A stretch of DNA of 64,000 bases, from NCBI RefSeq assembly GCF_022347785.1, contig NZ_JAKRGA010000002.1, positions 248,001 through 312,000 of the forward strand, written 5' to 3'. The notes under the pieces were generated by a model, which was given only the letters and a program-made list of their open reading frames with translations, did no database searches and was not told the DNA's origin. The stretch is from Psychrobium sp. MM17-31. GTDB lineage: Bacteria; Pseudomonadota; Gammaproteobacteria; Enterobacterales; Psychrobiaceae. Made by a program: the position numbers and the translations under genes. Of this stretch, positions 1 to 9,913 are shown piece after piece. The stretch's first letter is position 1; each line of letters starts with the position of its first letter.

Positions 1-876
1 TAGATATAACCGCATCAACATCAATGCTTTTTCATAACGTTGATAAACATTGGCAGGTTCAATACCATCAATTCGCGTGTCATTATGCTCAATTAAATAA
101 CCTTGTCCTTGACGACGCATTAAGTCTTGTAACAAAACGCGATTCATTACAGTGATCGTAAATACGTGAATTGGCTTAATGTGCTTGTTGTTATATGGGC
201 TGTAATATGGACGGCTAGGATAGTCGATACCAAACTTAAGCGATGTCGCACTCATCAGGGGATTAAACATATTTTCTGCATTAACAAAAACATCATTGGG
301 CTTAACGCTGTTGTATAACGGGTATTGTTGTTTAACAACGGTGGGAAAATCAGTTTGAACGGCTTTGGTGAGTAATTTTTCTATTTGACCGACCACACGA
401 TACGGCGACGAAGGTAAGATCTTTTTATCCAATAAATTATCGAGTAAGAGATTACAGCGAACTAACACCCGTAACACATCTTTCGGTTTTTTATTTTTAT
501 AGACTTTACTGGTGAAATCGGCCTCAATATTAAACAACTTCAAATTATGCTCAATGGCTAGCATTAAGGTTAATACCTGCGCAGGCGTAATATCTTTGCT
601 GGGAAAATCAGGGCGAATATACTGTGATTTATTACCGAGTTCATTGAGGATAAGTATTTTCTCATTGAGCGCTGTGCCTATCGCATAGACATGAAGTGGT
701 TTAGCGTCGATGAGCTTAATGGTGGCGATGCGCTGTTTTCTATTGCCACTCATCTTCTTAATCACTGACTCTATGGCTTTAACACGGGAATAAACATCAC
801 TTGGAGTAACAGTTGATTGTGCGTCTACAGATAATAACAATCCGCAAATAACAATAAATAACGATCCAAACTTCAC
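1..876 (-). CDS. Exported protein of unknown function, C-terminus cut by window edge
   Basis: An open frame runs from a GTG at 876 to the left edge (292 codons, no stop), so the C-terminus is missing. The start is supported by AAGGAG eight bases upstream. The product begins with a short basic N-terminus, a hydrophobic segment and an Asp-Ala-Gln junction (about residue 18), a plausible Sec signal peptide, so the protein is probably periplasmic. The rest is soluble and mixed in composition. I recognise no catalytic motif or domain. It is divergent from the ABC transporter gene that starts at 1182. The GTG start explains why an ATG-based search would miss it. Function unknown. Confidence 0.72.
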   Translation of the reverse strand, partial: MKFGSLFIVICGLLLSVDAQSTVTPSDVYSRVKAIESVIKKMSGNRKQRIATIKLIDAKPLHVYAIGTALNEKILILNELGNKSQYIRPDFPSKDITPAQVLTLMLAIEHNLKLFNIEADFTSKVYKNKKPKDVLRVLVRCNLLLDNLLDKKILPSSPYRVVGQIEKLLTKAVQTDFPTVVKQQYPLYNSVKPNDVFVNAENMFNPLMSATSLKFGIDYPSRPYYSPYNNKHIKPIHVFTITVMNRVLLQDLMRRQGQGYLIEHNDTRIDGIEPANVYQRYEKALMLMRLYL

Positions 877-1181
877 AATACAATCTCCTTCGCCATTTTC
901 AGTGTGACTCGCTTATGCAGGTGAATACCAGCACATTAATTCAACAAGTTAACGATTTATGCCAGTAAAGCAAGCAAAATCAATTGTTGGCCGTTGATTC
1001 ACGGAGTAACTCAGCAGCCCATCCAACACGGACTACGATAAAAATAGTGAAAATAACGAAAATCTAGTACAGCGAACCTACTAGACATTAACAATAAATA
1101 CCAAGATATTGATATTTAAATAATAAAAACGTTGGCAGAGTCATTGCGTATTGCAAGTAAAAATGACAACAAGGAAATATC
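877..1181. other. Divergent intergenic region, 305 bases
   Basis: This gap separates the minus-strand exported protein from the plus-strand ABC transporter and should hold both promoters. It becomes AT-rich towards the transporter. A small hairpin (CTAGTA at 1064-1069 with TACTAG at 1079-1084) is the only structure I see. I find no convincing promoter, operator, RNA gene or small ORF. Confidence 0.5.
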
Positions 1182-2096
1182 ATGTCTCTGGAAATTAAAA
1201 ACCTACACTTGAGTTACAACAAGAAAAAACATGCGTTAGACAATCTATCCCTCAACAGCAATACGGGAGTGCTTGGCTTATTAGGTCCCAATGGCGCAGG
1301 AAAGTCGTCATTAATGCGAATTTTAGCCACCTTAAAGCAACCAACTTCTGGCGAAGTACTTTGGCAAGGGACAAATATCTGCGATAATCCACAAATTTTG
1401 CGCCACCAACTAGGCTACTTACCACAATATTTTGGCGTTTATGATCAACTTACTGCAAAAGAGTTTTTACATTATCTCGCAGGCTTAAAAGGCCTTGAAC
1501 ATCAGGATGCTGAAACGCGAATAGACGAGCTGTTAAATCAATTTAATCTCAGTCATGTAGCCAATTCGCCACTGGCTAGTTTTTCTGGTGGTATGCGTCA
1601 ACGCATAGGCATTGCTCAGGCTTTGTTAAACTCACCTAAATTACTCATTGTCGACGAGCCTACAGTTGGTTTAGATCCTCATGAACGCTTAGTTTTCCGT
1701 CAAATGATTGCCGATATCAGCAAAGATTCATTGGTCATTCTATCCACGCACATAGTGTCAGACATTGAAACCATTGCCGATTCCATTGCCATTATGAATC
1801 AAGGGCAACTCATCACTCACAACACGCCAGAGCAACTTATCGAAAAAGTCGCGCCCTATTGTTTTGAATTAACGGTGCCGCGTGAAGAAGCAAAAGCACT
1901 GCAAGCTCATTTACAAATAAGCCATAGCGTGCGCCAAGGCGATAATATGACGCTCCATTTTGTAAGCGCTAAAGGGCTGCCAAAAGGTGCGGTCGCGCGA
2001 AAAGCAACTCTCGAAGATGCTTACTTATACTTCGTGAACTCAGGTCATATCACTGAGTCTTCACCTATCACCGACACTACTGTGGAGGTCGCATGA
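1182..2096 (+). CDS. ABC transporter ATP-binding protein (ABC-2 type)
   Basis: This is the nucleotide-binding subunit of an ABC transporter; it would hydrolyse ATP to drive the membrane protein encoded next to it. The 304-residue product has Walker A (GPNGAGKSS, about 35-43), a Q-loop region, the ABC signature SGGMRQ (about 136-141), Walker B (LLIVDEP, about 155-161) and a switch histidine in the STHIV segment. About 80 residues follow the ATPase core, as in the CcmA/DrrA-like subunits of ABC-2 exporters. AAGGAA lies just upstream of the ATG. The stop overlaps the permease start (ATGA, 2093-2096), so the two genes are translationally coupled. The substrate cannot be told from sequence; an export function is inferred from the subfamily. 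Confidence 0.88.
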   Translation: MSLEIKNLHLSYNKKKHALDNLSLNSNTGVLGLLGPNGAGKSSLMRILATLKQPTSGEVLWQGTNICDNPQILRHQLGYLPQYFGVYDQLTAKEFLHYLAGLKGLEHQDAETRIDELLNQFNLSHVANSPLASFSGGMRQRIGIAQALLNSPKLLIVDEPTVGLDPHERLVFRQMIADISKDSLVILSTHIVSDIETIADSIAIMNQGQLITHNTPEQLIEKVAPYCFELTVPREEAKALQAHLQISHSVRQGDNMTLHFVSAKGLPKGAVARKATLEDAYLYFVNSGHITESSPITDTTVEVA

Positions 2097-3640
2097 GCAA
2101 CGTATTATTCGCCAGCATTAAAGCCGATTTTAAACAACGAATTCGCCAATCGAGCTTCCCAGTCACTTTATTGGTAATGGCGCTACTAGCGGTACTATTT
2201 TTCCCTGCGCCAACGTCTGAGTATCAAACCTTGCTCATCAATGGCTACCGCGGTATTTATAACAGCGCATGGGTGGGACTTTGTCTGGTAAGTCTCAATG
2301 TGGTGTTCTTGCCCATCATCTGTTTCTATCTCGTTAAAAATACCGTCAATAATGACCGCTTATTACTCGTTTCAGAGCTTATTGCCGCAACACCTGTCAG
2401 TAAAACGAGTTACCTTGCCGCAAAATGGCTAGTAAGCGTAGCGATTCTGAGCAGTGTGGTTATTGCGATGATTGCGATTAGTGTATTTATGCAGCTGTAT
2501 TTTGGTGAAAGTTATCAGGTAAATTTATGGCAAATTGTCTGGCCACAACTGGTTTTCGTATTACCGTTACTCTTTGCAATTTCGGCTATTGCATTGTTGT
2601 TTGAAACCATTCCATGGCTACGAGGTGGTTTAGGCAATGTGGCTTACTTCTTTATTTGGGTAACATCGATTGCTCAGCTCATCACCTCTGGCAGCGGTAT
2701 CGCGAAAATACATGATCAAGTGCAACAAGATCTCTATCAAATCCATCCACACACCAAAGGCGATAACAGTGTCTCTGTTGGCGCCAGCTCAACCGGTGAA
2801 ATCACGCCAACTTTTGTGTGGGACGGCATAGCCCTTTCTAGCGACTTTATAGTGGGCGCTTTACCCATACTAGCTATCGGCATAGTTGCATTTACCCTAG
2901 CAGTAACCTTCTTCGATAGATTCGCAAATACCGCAGTAAGCAGCAGTAAAACCTCTTCATCATTTATCGACAATAAACTTACCGCTATAGGTTCGCTTGC
3001 CGATAAACTGCTGCTGTCACTGACCAATTTCAGCAGCTTCACCCGCCAAATGCGGTTAGAGCTGCTATTAATGCTCAAGGGGTTATCGAAATATTGGTAC
3101 CTTGCGATAATCGGTGTCAACATTGCACAAGTGGCGGTGCCAATGACAACACTCAACACCGTAGTAATTCCCCTTAGTTGGCTACTTTGTGTGCTGGTAC
3201 TTTCCCCAATTGGTATTCGCTCTCGCCTCGCTAATACACAAGCACTAATGGGCTACTGTGATTTTTCCATCCAGCGTCAAGCTCTCAGCGTAGTCTCTGC
3301 TGCAACTTTACTGTTATTACTAACGACAAGTGGCGCACTGGTTCGAATGCTGGTGACTGGCGAATGGTTGATTGCGCTGCAAATGCTCATTGCTACTAGC
3401 TTTATTAGCGCGTTGGCATTTGCACTGTCGAGTCTAACGAAAACCACCCGCACATTTGAGGTTATCTATCCAGCACTTTGGTATGTGGGACCTGCCCATG
3501 CGATGGTTTATTTTGATTACTTTGGCGTAAAAAGCAGCGCTAGCTGGCAAGCTAAAATGCCAATTTATACGCTGGTTGCTGCAGTATTACTCTTTGCTGT
3601 CGGATTGCTAAAATCTCGCCGTAATTATGCTGTTAGCTAA
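2093..3640 (+). CDS. ABC-2 type transporter permease
   Basis: The 515-residue protein is a multi-spanning inner-membrane protein with roughly ten to twelve hydrophobic segments, for example near residues 20-37, 62-82, 110-133, 148-170, 252-274, 398-420 and 490-508. A more polar loop lies near 200-245. It starts inside the last codons of the ATPase gene (4-base overlap) and is almost certainly its membrane partner. The size suggests two fused six-helix ABC-2 halves in one chain. Nothing in the sequence identifies the substrate. A minus-strand ORF within it (2737-3159) is a shadow. Confidence 0.8.
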   Translation: MSNVLFASIKADFKQRIRQSSFPVTLLVMALLAVLFFPAPTSEYQTLLINGYRGIYNSAWVGLCLVSLNVVFLPIICFYLVKNTVNNDRLLLVSELIAATPVSKTSYLAAKWLVSVAILSSVVIAMIAISVFMQLYFGESYQVNLWQIVWPQLVFVLPLLFAISAIALLFETIPWLRGGLGNVAYFFIWVTSIAQLITSGSGIAKIHDQVQQDLYQIHPHTKGDNSVSVGASSTGEITPTFVWDGIALSSDFIVGALPILAIGIVAFTLAVTFFDRFANTAVSSSKTSSSFIDNKLTAIGSLADKLLLSLTNFSSFTRQMRLELLLMLKGLSKYWYLAIIGVNIAQVAVPMTTLNTVVIPLSWLLCVLVLSPIGIRSRLANTQALMGYCDFSIQRQALSVVSAATLLLLLTTSGALVRMLVTGEWLIALQMLIATSFISALAFALSSLTKTTRTFEVIYPALWYVGPAHAMVYFDYFGVKSSASWQAKMPIYTLVAAVLLFAVGLLKSRRNYAVS

Positions 3641-3694
3641 TCACAATATTGTTTACACTAGAGCCATTGTAAAAAACACTAATTAGGACATTCA

Positions 3695-5359
3695 ATGGCT
3701 CAATTCATTTACTCGATGAATCGCGTTGGTAAAGTAGTGCCACCAAAGCGACATATTCTTAAAGACATTTCTCTGAGTTTTTTCCCCGGCGCTAAGATCG
3801 GTGTACTCGGTCTAAACGGTGCGGGTAAATCAACCCTATTAAAAATCATGGCTGGCCTAGATACTGAGATCGAGGGTGAAGCGCGTCCACTAGCTGATAT
3901 TCGTATCGGTTACTTACCGCAAGAGCCAGTACTCGACGAAGAGCAAACAGTACGCGAAGCCGTTGAAGAAGCCTTCGCACCAGTGAAAAATGCACTATCG
4001 CGTCTTGACGAAGTATACGCTGCTTATGCTGAAGAAGGCGCTGACTTTGATGCGCTAGCTAAAGAGCAAGGTGAACTTGAAGCCTTAATTCAGGCAACTG
4101 ACGGTCACAACCTAGAGCACGCCCTAGAGCGCGCAGCCGATGCCCTACGCCTTCCTGAATGGGAACAAAAAATTAAAGTACTTTCTGGTGGTGAGCGTCG
4201 CCGTGTTGCACTGTGTCGTCTATTACTCGAAAAACCAGACATGCTGTTACTCGATGAGCCTACCAACCACTTGGATGCTGAATCAGTTGCTTGGTTAGAG
4301 CGCTTCTTACACGATTACACTGGCACTGTTGTGGCCATTACCCATGACCGTTATTTCTTAGATAACGTTGCTGGTTGGATCTTAGAACTTGACCGTGGCC
4401 AAGGTATTCCTTGGGAAGGTAACTACTCAAGCTGGCTTGAGCAAAAAGATGCGCGTCTTGCGCAAGAGAAAGCGACTGAGAAAGCCCGTCAAAAATCGAT
4501 TGCCAAAGAGCTTGAATGGGTGCGCTCTAACCCGAAAGCACGTCAAGCGAAAAGCAAGTCGCGTATGGCGCGTTTCGAAGAGCTTAACAACACAGATTAC
4601 CAAGCGCGTAATGAAACCAATGAGCTGTTCATTCCACCGGGTCCTCGCCTAGGTGACAAGGTGCTTGATATTACAAACCTCAACAAGTCATTCGATGGCC
4701 GTGTGCTTATCGATGACTTAAGCCTGAGTATTCCCAAAGGCGCTATCGTTGGTATCGTTGGTGCAAACGGCGCGGGTAAATCAACGCTGTTTAAGATGAT
4801 CAGCGGCACAGAGCAACCAACCTCAGGTGAAATCACCGTTGGTGAAACTGTGGTAGTAGCGAGTGTTGATCAGTTCCGTGACGACATGGATGAGAACAAC
4901 ACCGTATTCCAAGAAATCGCCGAAGATCAAGATATCTTAACTGTTGGCAACATTCAGATCCCATCACGTGCTTACGTTGGCCGCTTTAACTTTAAAGGCT
5001 CTGATCAACAAAAACGCATCGGTGAATTGTCGGGTGGTGAGCGCAACCGTGTGCATTTAGCCAAGCTATTAAAAGCTGGCGGCAACATGTTACTACTCGA
5101 TGAGCCAACCAATGATCTTGACGTTGAAACGCTGCGTGCGCTAGAAGATGCCCTACTGGAATTCCCTGGCTGTGCCATGGTTATTTCCCATGACCGTTGG
5201 TTCCTCGACCGTATCGCAACCCACATCATCGATTACCGCGATGAAGGCAAAATCAACTTCTTCGAAGGTGCTTACTCAGATTATGAGAAGTGGCTAAAAG
5301 AAGAGCTTGGCGAAGCGGCTGTCAATCCACATCGCATTAAATACAAGCGTATTTCTTAA
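3695..5359 (+). CDS. ettA: Energy-dependent translational throttle protein EttA (ABC-F ATPase)
   Basis: EttA is a cytoplasmic ABC-F protein that binds the ribosomal E site and gates entry into elongation according to the ATP/ADP ratio. The 554-residue length matches E. coli EttA closely. There are two ABC domains: Walker A GLNGAGKST (about 39-47) and GANGAGKST (about 357-365), each with an LSGGER signature and an LLLDEPTN Walker B. They are joined by the charged linker typical of ABC-F proteins, and there are no membrane segments. The N-terminal MAQFIYSMNRVGKVVPPKR is characteristic of the family. A strong terminator follows. It lies near radA and serB as in E. coli. Confidence 0.97.
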   Translation: MAQFIYSMNRVGKVVPPKRHILKDISLSFFPGAKIGVLGLNGAGKSTLLKIMAGLDTEIEGEARPLADIRIGYLPQEPVLDEEQTVREAVEEAFAPVKNALSRLDEVYAAYAEEGADFDALAKEQGELEALIQATDGHNLEHALERAADALRLPEWEQKIKVLSGGERRRVALCRLLLEKPDMLLLDEPTNHLDAESVAWLERFLHDYTGTVVAITHDRYFLDNVAGWILELDRGQGIPWEGNYSSWLEQKDARLAQEKATEKARQKSIAKELEWVRSNPKARQAKSKSRMARFEELNNTDYQARNETNELFIPPGPRLGDKVLDITNLNKSFDGRVLIDDLSLSIPKGAIVGIVGANGAGKSTLFKMISGTEQPTSGEITVGETVVVASVDQFRDDMDENNTVFQEIAEDQDILTVGNIQIPSRAYVGRFNFKGSDQQKRIGELSGGERNRVHLAKLLKAGGNMLLLDEPTNDLDVETLRALEDALLEFPGCAMVISHDRWFLDRIATHIIDYRDEGKINFFEGAYSDYEKWLKEELGEAAVNPHRIKYKRIS

Positions 5360-5376
5360 TGAGAAATTAAGCTGTT

Positions 5377-5417
5377 AAAAAGGGGCGATTGACTGAGTCA
5401 ATCGCTCCTTTTTTTCT
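5377..5417 (+). terminator. Rho-independent terminator of ettA
   Basis: A 13-bp stem (arms 5381-5393 and 5397-5409, one G-T pair, 3-base loop) is followed by a run of T from 5409. An A-run before the stem extends the pairing. It lies 17 bases after the ettA stop. Confidence 0.93.
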
Positions 5418-5497
5418 TTAATGCCTTAGTAATTTGCATTCCCCTCGCGCAAGCGCTAAGTTTATAAAACTAGACTAATTTTTTGTTAGAGGTGGTT

Positions 5498-5851
5498 ATG
5501 GAAGAGAAACGCATTTTTCAACGTGTCTTATTTAGCCACGACGCTAAACTCATTTGCAATGGTGAAAGCCATACGGTGCAAGTACTAGATTTATCGATGC
5601 ACGGTTTCTTATGTACGCAACCAAGCTCTGCGCATATCAATCTTAACGATGAAGCAACCTTGATTATGACATTAGAGCAAGGGCGAAAAATCGTGATGGA
5701 ATCAACCGTCGTTCACATCGAAAATTCACACCTAGGTATGGATTGTCATCATATTGATATCGATAGTGTCAGCGAGCTCAAACGATTAATTCAGCTTAAC
5801 CTCGCCAACGATGAATTGCTCAATCGCGATTTAGGACTACTAGCCCGTTAG
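5498..5851 (+). CDS. PilZ domain protein (cyclic-di-GMP receptor)
   Basis: PilZ domains bind cyclic-di-GMP and pass the signal to motility, adhesion or secretion machinery. The 117-residue protein is a single PilZ domain: the arginine motif lies at the N-terminus (RIFQRVLF, about residues 5-12) and the D/N-x-S-x-x-G motif is DLSMHG in the first third. I chose the ATG at 5498, preceded by AGAGGTGG, over an in-frame TTG at 5483 that overlaps this ribosome-binding site. The TAG stop overlaps the TAA stop of convergent radA. The partner is unknown, but the larger PilZ protein beyond radA is an obvious candidate for a related pathway. Confidence 0.88.
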   Translation: MEEKRIFQRVLFSHDAKLICNGESHTVQVLDLSMHGFLCTQPSSAHINLNDEATLIMTLEQGRKIVMESTVVHIENSHLGMDCHHIDIDSVSELKRLIQLNLANDELLNRDLGLLAR

Positions 5852-7218
5852 AAAATAGCATCGAGTGCTTCTGAAAGCTTCTTGACGCCAACTACCTGCA
5901 TTCCTTTTGGCGCTGTTTTTGGTACATTACCCATTGGTACTATGGCACGGGTAAAGCCGTGCTTAGCCGCTTCATTTAGGCGCTCTTGACCACTTGGTAC
6001 AGGGCGAATTTCTCCCGCTAGACCAACTTCACCAAAAATCACCAAATTATGTGGCAAAGCATAATTTTTAAAGCTCGATACCATAGCGCAAAGTAATGCT
6101 AAATCGGCAGCAGTTTCAGCGACGCGCACCCCACCAACAACATTGGCGAAAACGTCTTGATCTGACATCTGTAACCCACCGTGACGATGCAATACTGCCA
6201 GTAACATCGCTAGTCGGTTTTGCTCTAAACCAACGGCAATACGCCTTGGATTTGGCATTTGTGAATAGTCCACCAGCGCTTGTAGTTCCACCAGTAGCGG
6301 ACGGGTTCCTTCCCAAATAACTAAAACCACAGAGCCGGGGCTTTCTTCATCATCACGAGATAAGAAAATCGCCGATGGGTTGGTCACCTCTTTTAGCCCT
6401 TTGCCCGTCATAGCAAAAACGCCTAGCTCATTCACCGCACCGAAACGGTTTTTATGACTGCGCATGGTTCTAAAACGACTATCAGTCGAGCCATCAAGCA
6501 AGATAGAACAATCAATACAATGCTCTAACACCTTAGGTCCCGCCAAGGTGCCATCTTTAGTCACATGACCAACAAGGAAAATCGCTACGCCATACTGCTT
6601 AGCAAATCGGGTTAAAAACGCCGCCGATTCACGCACCTGCGCCACACTGCCCGGCGCCGATTGAATATCCGCTACATGCACAACTTGAATCGAGTCGATA
6701 ACCATTATCTTTGGCTGCTCTTTACGGGCAATATCACAAATGGCTTCAACCGAAGTTTCCGACAGCATTTGCAGCTTATCCGTTGGCAACCCTAAACGAT
6801 TGGCACGCATCGCTACTTGTTGTAGTGATTCCTCACCAGTGACATAAAGCGCTCCCATCGAATTGGCAAGGCCACACATCACCTGTAATAGCAAGGTACT
6901 CTTACCTGCGCCCGGATTACCACCAATCAAAATAGCCGAACCCGGCACTATACCGCCACCAAGCACACGATCGAGCTCAGAGTAGCCACTACCGATGCGC
7001 GGTAGTTCATTTAAGGAGATATCAGAGAGTGTTTGAACCTGACTGCTACCGCTGCCTGCATATCCTGAATAACGTGCACTACGAGCGTCTTGTGCTTTGG
7101 GTGCTTGCACAGCTTCGGTAATGGTATTCCATTCCTTACAGCCATTACATTGGCCTTGCCAACGTGAATGTTCGGTGCCGCAATCATTACAGACATAAAT
7201 TGTTTTTGCTTTAGCCAT
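5848..7218 (-). CDS. radA: DNA repair protein RadA
   Basis: RadA is a RecA-like, DnaB-like ATPase that drives branch migration of recombination intermediates in the cytoplasm. The 456 residues match the usual length. In order: a four-cysteine zinc finger (C10, C13, C24, C27), Walker A GGNPGAGKST (about 99-108), the RadA-specific KNRFG motif (near 255) and a C-terminal Lon-protease-like domain. The C-terminus meets the convergent pilZ stop with no space for a terminator. In E. coli, radA lies between serB and nadR-ettA; here PilZ genes sit on both sides instead. Confidence 0.98.
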   Translation of the reverse strand: MAKAKTIYVCNDCGTEHSRWQGQCNGCKEWNTITEAVQAPKAQDARSARYSGYAGSGSSQVQTLSDISLNELPRIGSGYSELDRVLGGGIVPGSAILIGGNPGAGKSTLLLQVMCGLANSMGALYVTGEESLQQVAMRANRLGLPTDKLQMLSETSVEAICDIARKEQPKIMVIDSIQVVHVADIQSAPGSVAQVRESAAFLTRFAKQYGVAIFLVGHVTKDGTLAGPKVLEHCIDCSILLDGSTDSRFRTMRSHKNRFGAVNELGVFAMTGKGLKEVTNPSAIFLSRDDEESPGSVVLVIWEGTRPLLVELQALVDYSQMPNPRRIAVGLEQNRLAMLLAVLHRHGGLQMSDQDVFANVVGGVRVAETAADLALLCAMVSSFKNYALPHNLVIFGEVGLAGEIRPVPSGQERLNEAAKHGFTRAIVPMGNVPKTAPKGMQVVGVKKLSEALDAIF

Positions 7219-7413
7219 AATTTTTAATTAACTTAGAATTTATTGAGGCACATTAATTGCTTTATTTAACGAAGATATAGTATAAAAAACTGAAATATAA
7301 CCAATTAATGTCTAATTTTTTGGCAATTTCTATTTCAGTTGTTATTTAGTGCCAATTTATTGCCGCTAATTTACCAGTTTTGTGACCTTTTAAATACGGA
7401 TTTTATTGAGTTT

Positions 7414-9864
7414 ATGTCGGTAGACGCTGATCAAGCATTAATAAAAAAGCTGATTCCCTATTATCGAGACGCTAATTTTAACGAGCGTTTTGAGCATGTT
7501 ACTCGTGACATTTCTAAATCACGCCGCTTCCTCGTTAAGATGGAGGTTAACCGTTTATACAACGATTGCAATCGCGTGATAGATTTGCGTGGCCGCGTTG
7601 ACGCACCGTGTTTTGAACATCCCCATGAAGGGCTTAATCACCACCTTGATGATGTAGCACTTAATGTATTTGAAGAAGCGATTTCCGTATATGGCAAGTT
7701 CACCATGGGTGTCTTTGAAGAAGTTACCAACGCCAAAAACAGTTATCGTGAAAAACAGCAACGCGAAGATGAAGCGCGCCGCAACGAGCTCAAAAACAAA
7801 AGCCTTAGCGCTACTAAAAATGCCGCTGAAGAAGCTGATATCGCCCCTGAAGAAATTGTCATTCCGCCAAACTTCGCGAGAAAAATCAGCCTAACTAATC
7901 TTAACCCACGAATCGAAGAGCGTATTAACATCTTAACCCGTGTTAAGGTGCGTCTGGCCAACGGACGAACTATTCACGGCTTAACGACGAACATGTCGAC
8001 TCATGGCGCTAAAATCAAACTGACAAATACCTATAAAATCGCAGTAGGTGATTTACTTTCTGTCGAGTTTGTTGAAATTGAGCAACCCGATGACAACCCA
8101 GTATCTCTTGATTTAAGTTACAAGGTTATCGATGCCCACTCTAATGGCGATCAGCATTGGTTTAATTTACATCGCGTACACCAACAAACGGATGTCGATG
8201 AAGTATTAACTAAATTCATTAAAAAAGAGCGCCCGTCATCATCCACCGATGTTGAGCACATTATTGAAGCGGTTCGCTCATTGGGCTATCAATACATTCA
8301 TCTCAATAAAATGTCTGGCTTACCTATTTTCTTCGAACGGCAAGAAGACACTTATTTACCAATGTTCGCGCTAAGTAATTTTGAAAACAAGAATCTGCTT
8401 AGTTACTGGCACACTCACAACAATATGCTGCGCATTTCATCGCTCATTTCGCATGATCGTATTCAACAAGCATTGGACAATGGCCATCCAGAAAAACCAA
8501 TCTTGTTATTTTGCTTTACCCATATTGCCAAAGGGCGCAAGTTTTTCTACAGCGCCACAGAATACGAGCTAGAACAAACTGGCCTCACTGACTTGTTTAT
8601 GCAATTTGGTGCCAGCAAAGACAGTTGGAAGGTTTATCAGCTATACGTTAGTGACGTAAAAGACTACGAATGGCATATGCCTGACGTGCTTCCACAGCAC
8701 TTAGTACTCAAAGAAAAATCGACCCTTGAGCAGCATCGTCACCTGCTTAAACTTCACGATATCGAAGTCATGGCTTATCTATTTGAAATTGCCACAGGTG
8801 ATAGCTTTAAACATTATCGCATGCGCAAGCCAACAGAAACGCGCATTAATCAGCTGCAGCAATTCGGTCACAAAGACACGAAAGACTCAGGCATTAAACT
8901 GATTGAAACCAGTATTATGACCATGAGTAATCGCCGTGAAGATCGCTTTAACTATCAAACCAAGGTCAGCGTTTTACACAAGCGTAAACAGTTTGCAGGC
9001 ATGACGGTCGATTTTTCGGTGCACGGTATTCAAGTGAATATGAGTGAAACCTTTGACGTTAAAAAAGGTGATATCTTGAATATGGTAATCCCTATTTTTA
9101 ACAAGGCGGGTAAACAACCAGAAGACACCGTTTTGCATTATGAAGTGATGCGAGTTGCCAACGAGGGGAAAATCCTCAACCTGAAAATCTCCATTACCCC
9201 TGAAACGGAATTTGGTCCAAAAGCAGTGTATCGAATTATTAAAGGCAACCAGCACAAGTTAACAGCGCAGATTGCACCACCAGCTAATTTCACAAAATCG
9301 CTGATCCTGCAGTATTGTCATTACATCAGCTCGTTAATCATTATGATTTCGAAGATGCAAAACAGCTATCGGATCTCGCAGGTCGTGACACCGTCACAGC
9401 ACAATCCGCTGTTTAATTTATTTTCGGTGCTATCTTCAATCGACAGTCATTGTGATATGTCACCAATTTCTCAAAATAACCTGTTTAAAGAGATCTTTGG
9501 CAATACCTTAATGCAGTTGGCCGCTAATTCGCCAGCGGCTAGTAAAGAAGTGTACGTGCAATTGATTAACGAAGGGCAAGATTACCGAACCTTGACCCAC
9601 CAATTCGAGAGTTTCACCAGTGCCCAAGAGCATTGTGAATTCATTGAAAGCGCCACTAAAGAAGGACAGCTTTTTGCACTGCGTATTAGCATGAGTCGCA
9701 GTCCAAAAATGAATTACAAGGCGTTTTCACGAGAAATTATCTACGCGGCAAAACAAGCGAGTTTTAAGACGCGACAACTTCAAGCTGAATTAGACGCGGT
9801 GGTTGCCACTGCTGAAATCGTCGATATTATGAGTGAAGTGCGTCAACGCTTTAATTGCACCTAA
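7414..9864 (+). CDS. Large multi-PilZ-domain protein
   Basis: This is a cytoplasmic protein of about 816 residues with at least two PilZ-type modules. One has R-x-x-x-R-like basic residues followed by NMSTHG, near residues 180-280. The other has RREDRF followed by DFSVHG, near residues 505-600. The rest is soluble, with a charged helical stretch near residues 110-150. I prefer the ATG at 7414, with a weak TTGAG upstream, over an in-frame TTG at 7339, because related proteins as I recall begin with the acidic helix that follows this ATG. It is divergent from radA. It probably responds to cyclic-di-GMP, but its output is unknown. No GGDEF or EAL domain is present. Confidence 0.8.
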   Translation: MSVDADQALIKKLIPYYRDANFNERFEHVTRDISKSRRFLVKMEVNRLYNDCNRVIDLRGRVDAPCFEHPHEGLNHHLDDVALNVFEEAISVYGKFTMGVFEEVTNAKNSYREKQQREDEARRNELKNKSLSATKNAAEEADIAPEEIVIPPNFARKISLTNLNPRIEERINILTRVKVRLANGRTIHGLTTNMSTHGAKIKLTNTYKIAVGDLLSVEFVEIEQPDDNPVSLDLSYKVIDAHSNGDQHWFNLHRVHQQTDVDEVLTKFIKKERPSSSTDVEHIIEAVRSLGYQYIHLNKMSGLPIFFERQEDTYLPMFALSNFENKNLLSYWHTHNNMLRISSLISHDRIQQALDNGHPEKPILLFCFTHIAKGRKFFYSATEYELEQTGLTDLFMQFGASKDSWKVYQLYVSDVKDYEWHMPDVLPQHLVLKEKSTLEQHRHLLKLHDIEVMAYLFEIATGDSFKHYRMRKPTETRINQLQQFGHKDTKDSGIKLIETSIMTMSNRREDRFNYQTKVSVLHKRKQFAGMTVDFSVHGIQVNMSETFDVKKGDILNMVIPIFNKAGKQPEDTVLHYEVMRVANEGKILNLKISITPETEFGPKAVYRIIKGNQHKLTAQIAPPANFTKSLILQYCHYISSLIIMISKMQNSYRISQVVTPSQHNPLFNLFSVLSSIDSHCDMSPISQNNLFKEIFGNTLMQLAANSPAASKEVYVQLINEGQDYRTLTHQFESFTSAQEHCEFIESATKEGQLFALRISMSRSPKMNYKAFSREIIYAAKQASFKTRQLQAELDAVVATAEIVDIMSEVRQRFNCT

Positions 9865-9913
9865 CGCACTGCATGACTTGCGTACTTTATTGCAGGTAGG
9901 CCTTTAGTAAGTG

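Noticed and set aside
2737-3159. Minus-strand 140-codon ORF inside the ABC permease gene
   Set aside because: It lies fully opposite a well-supported gene and encodes no family; a shadow frame.
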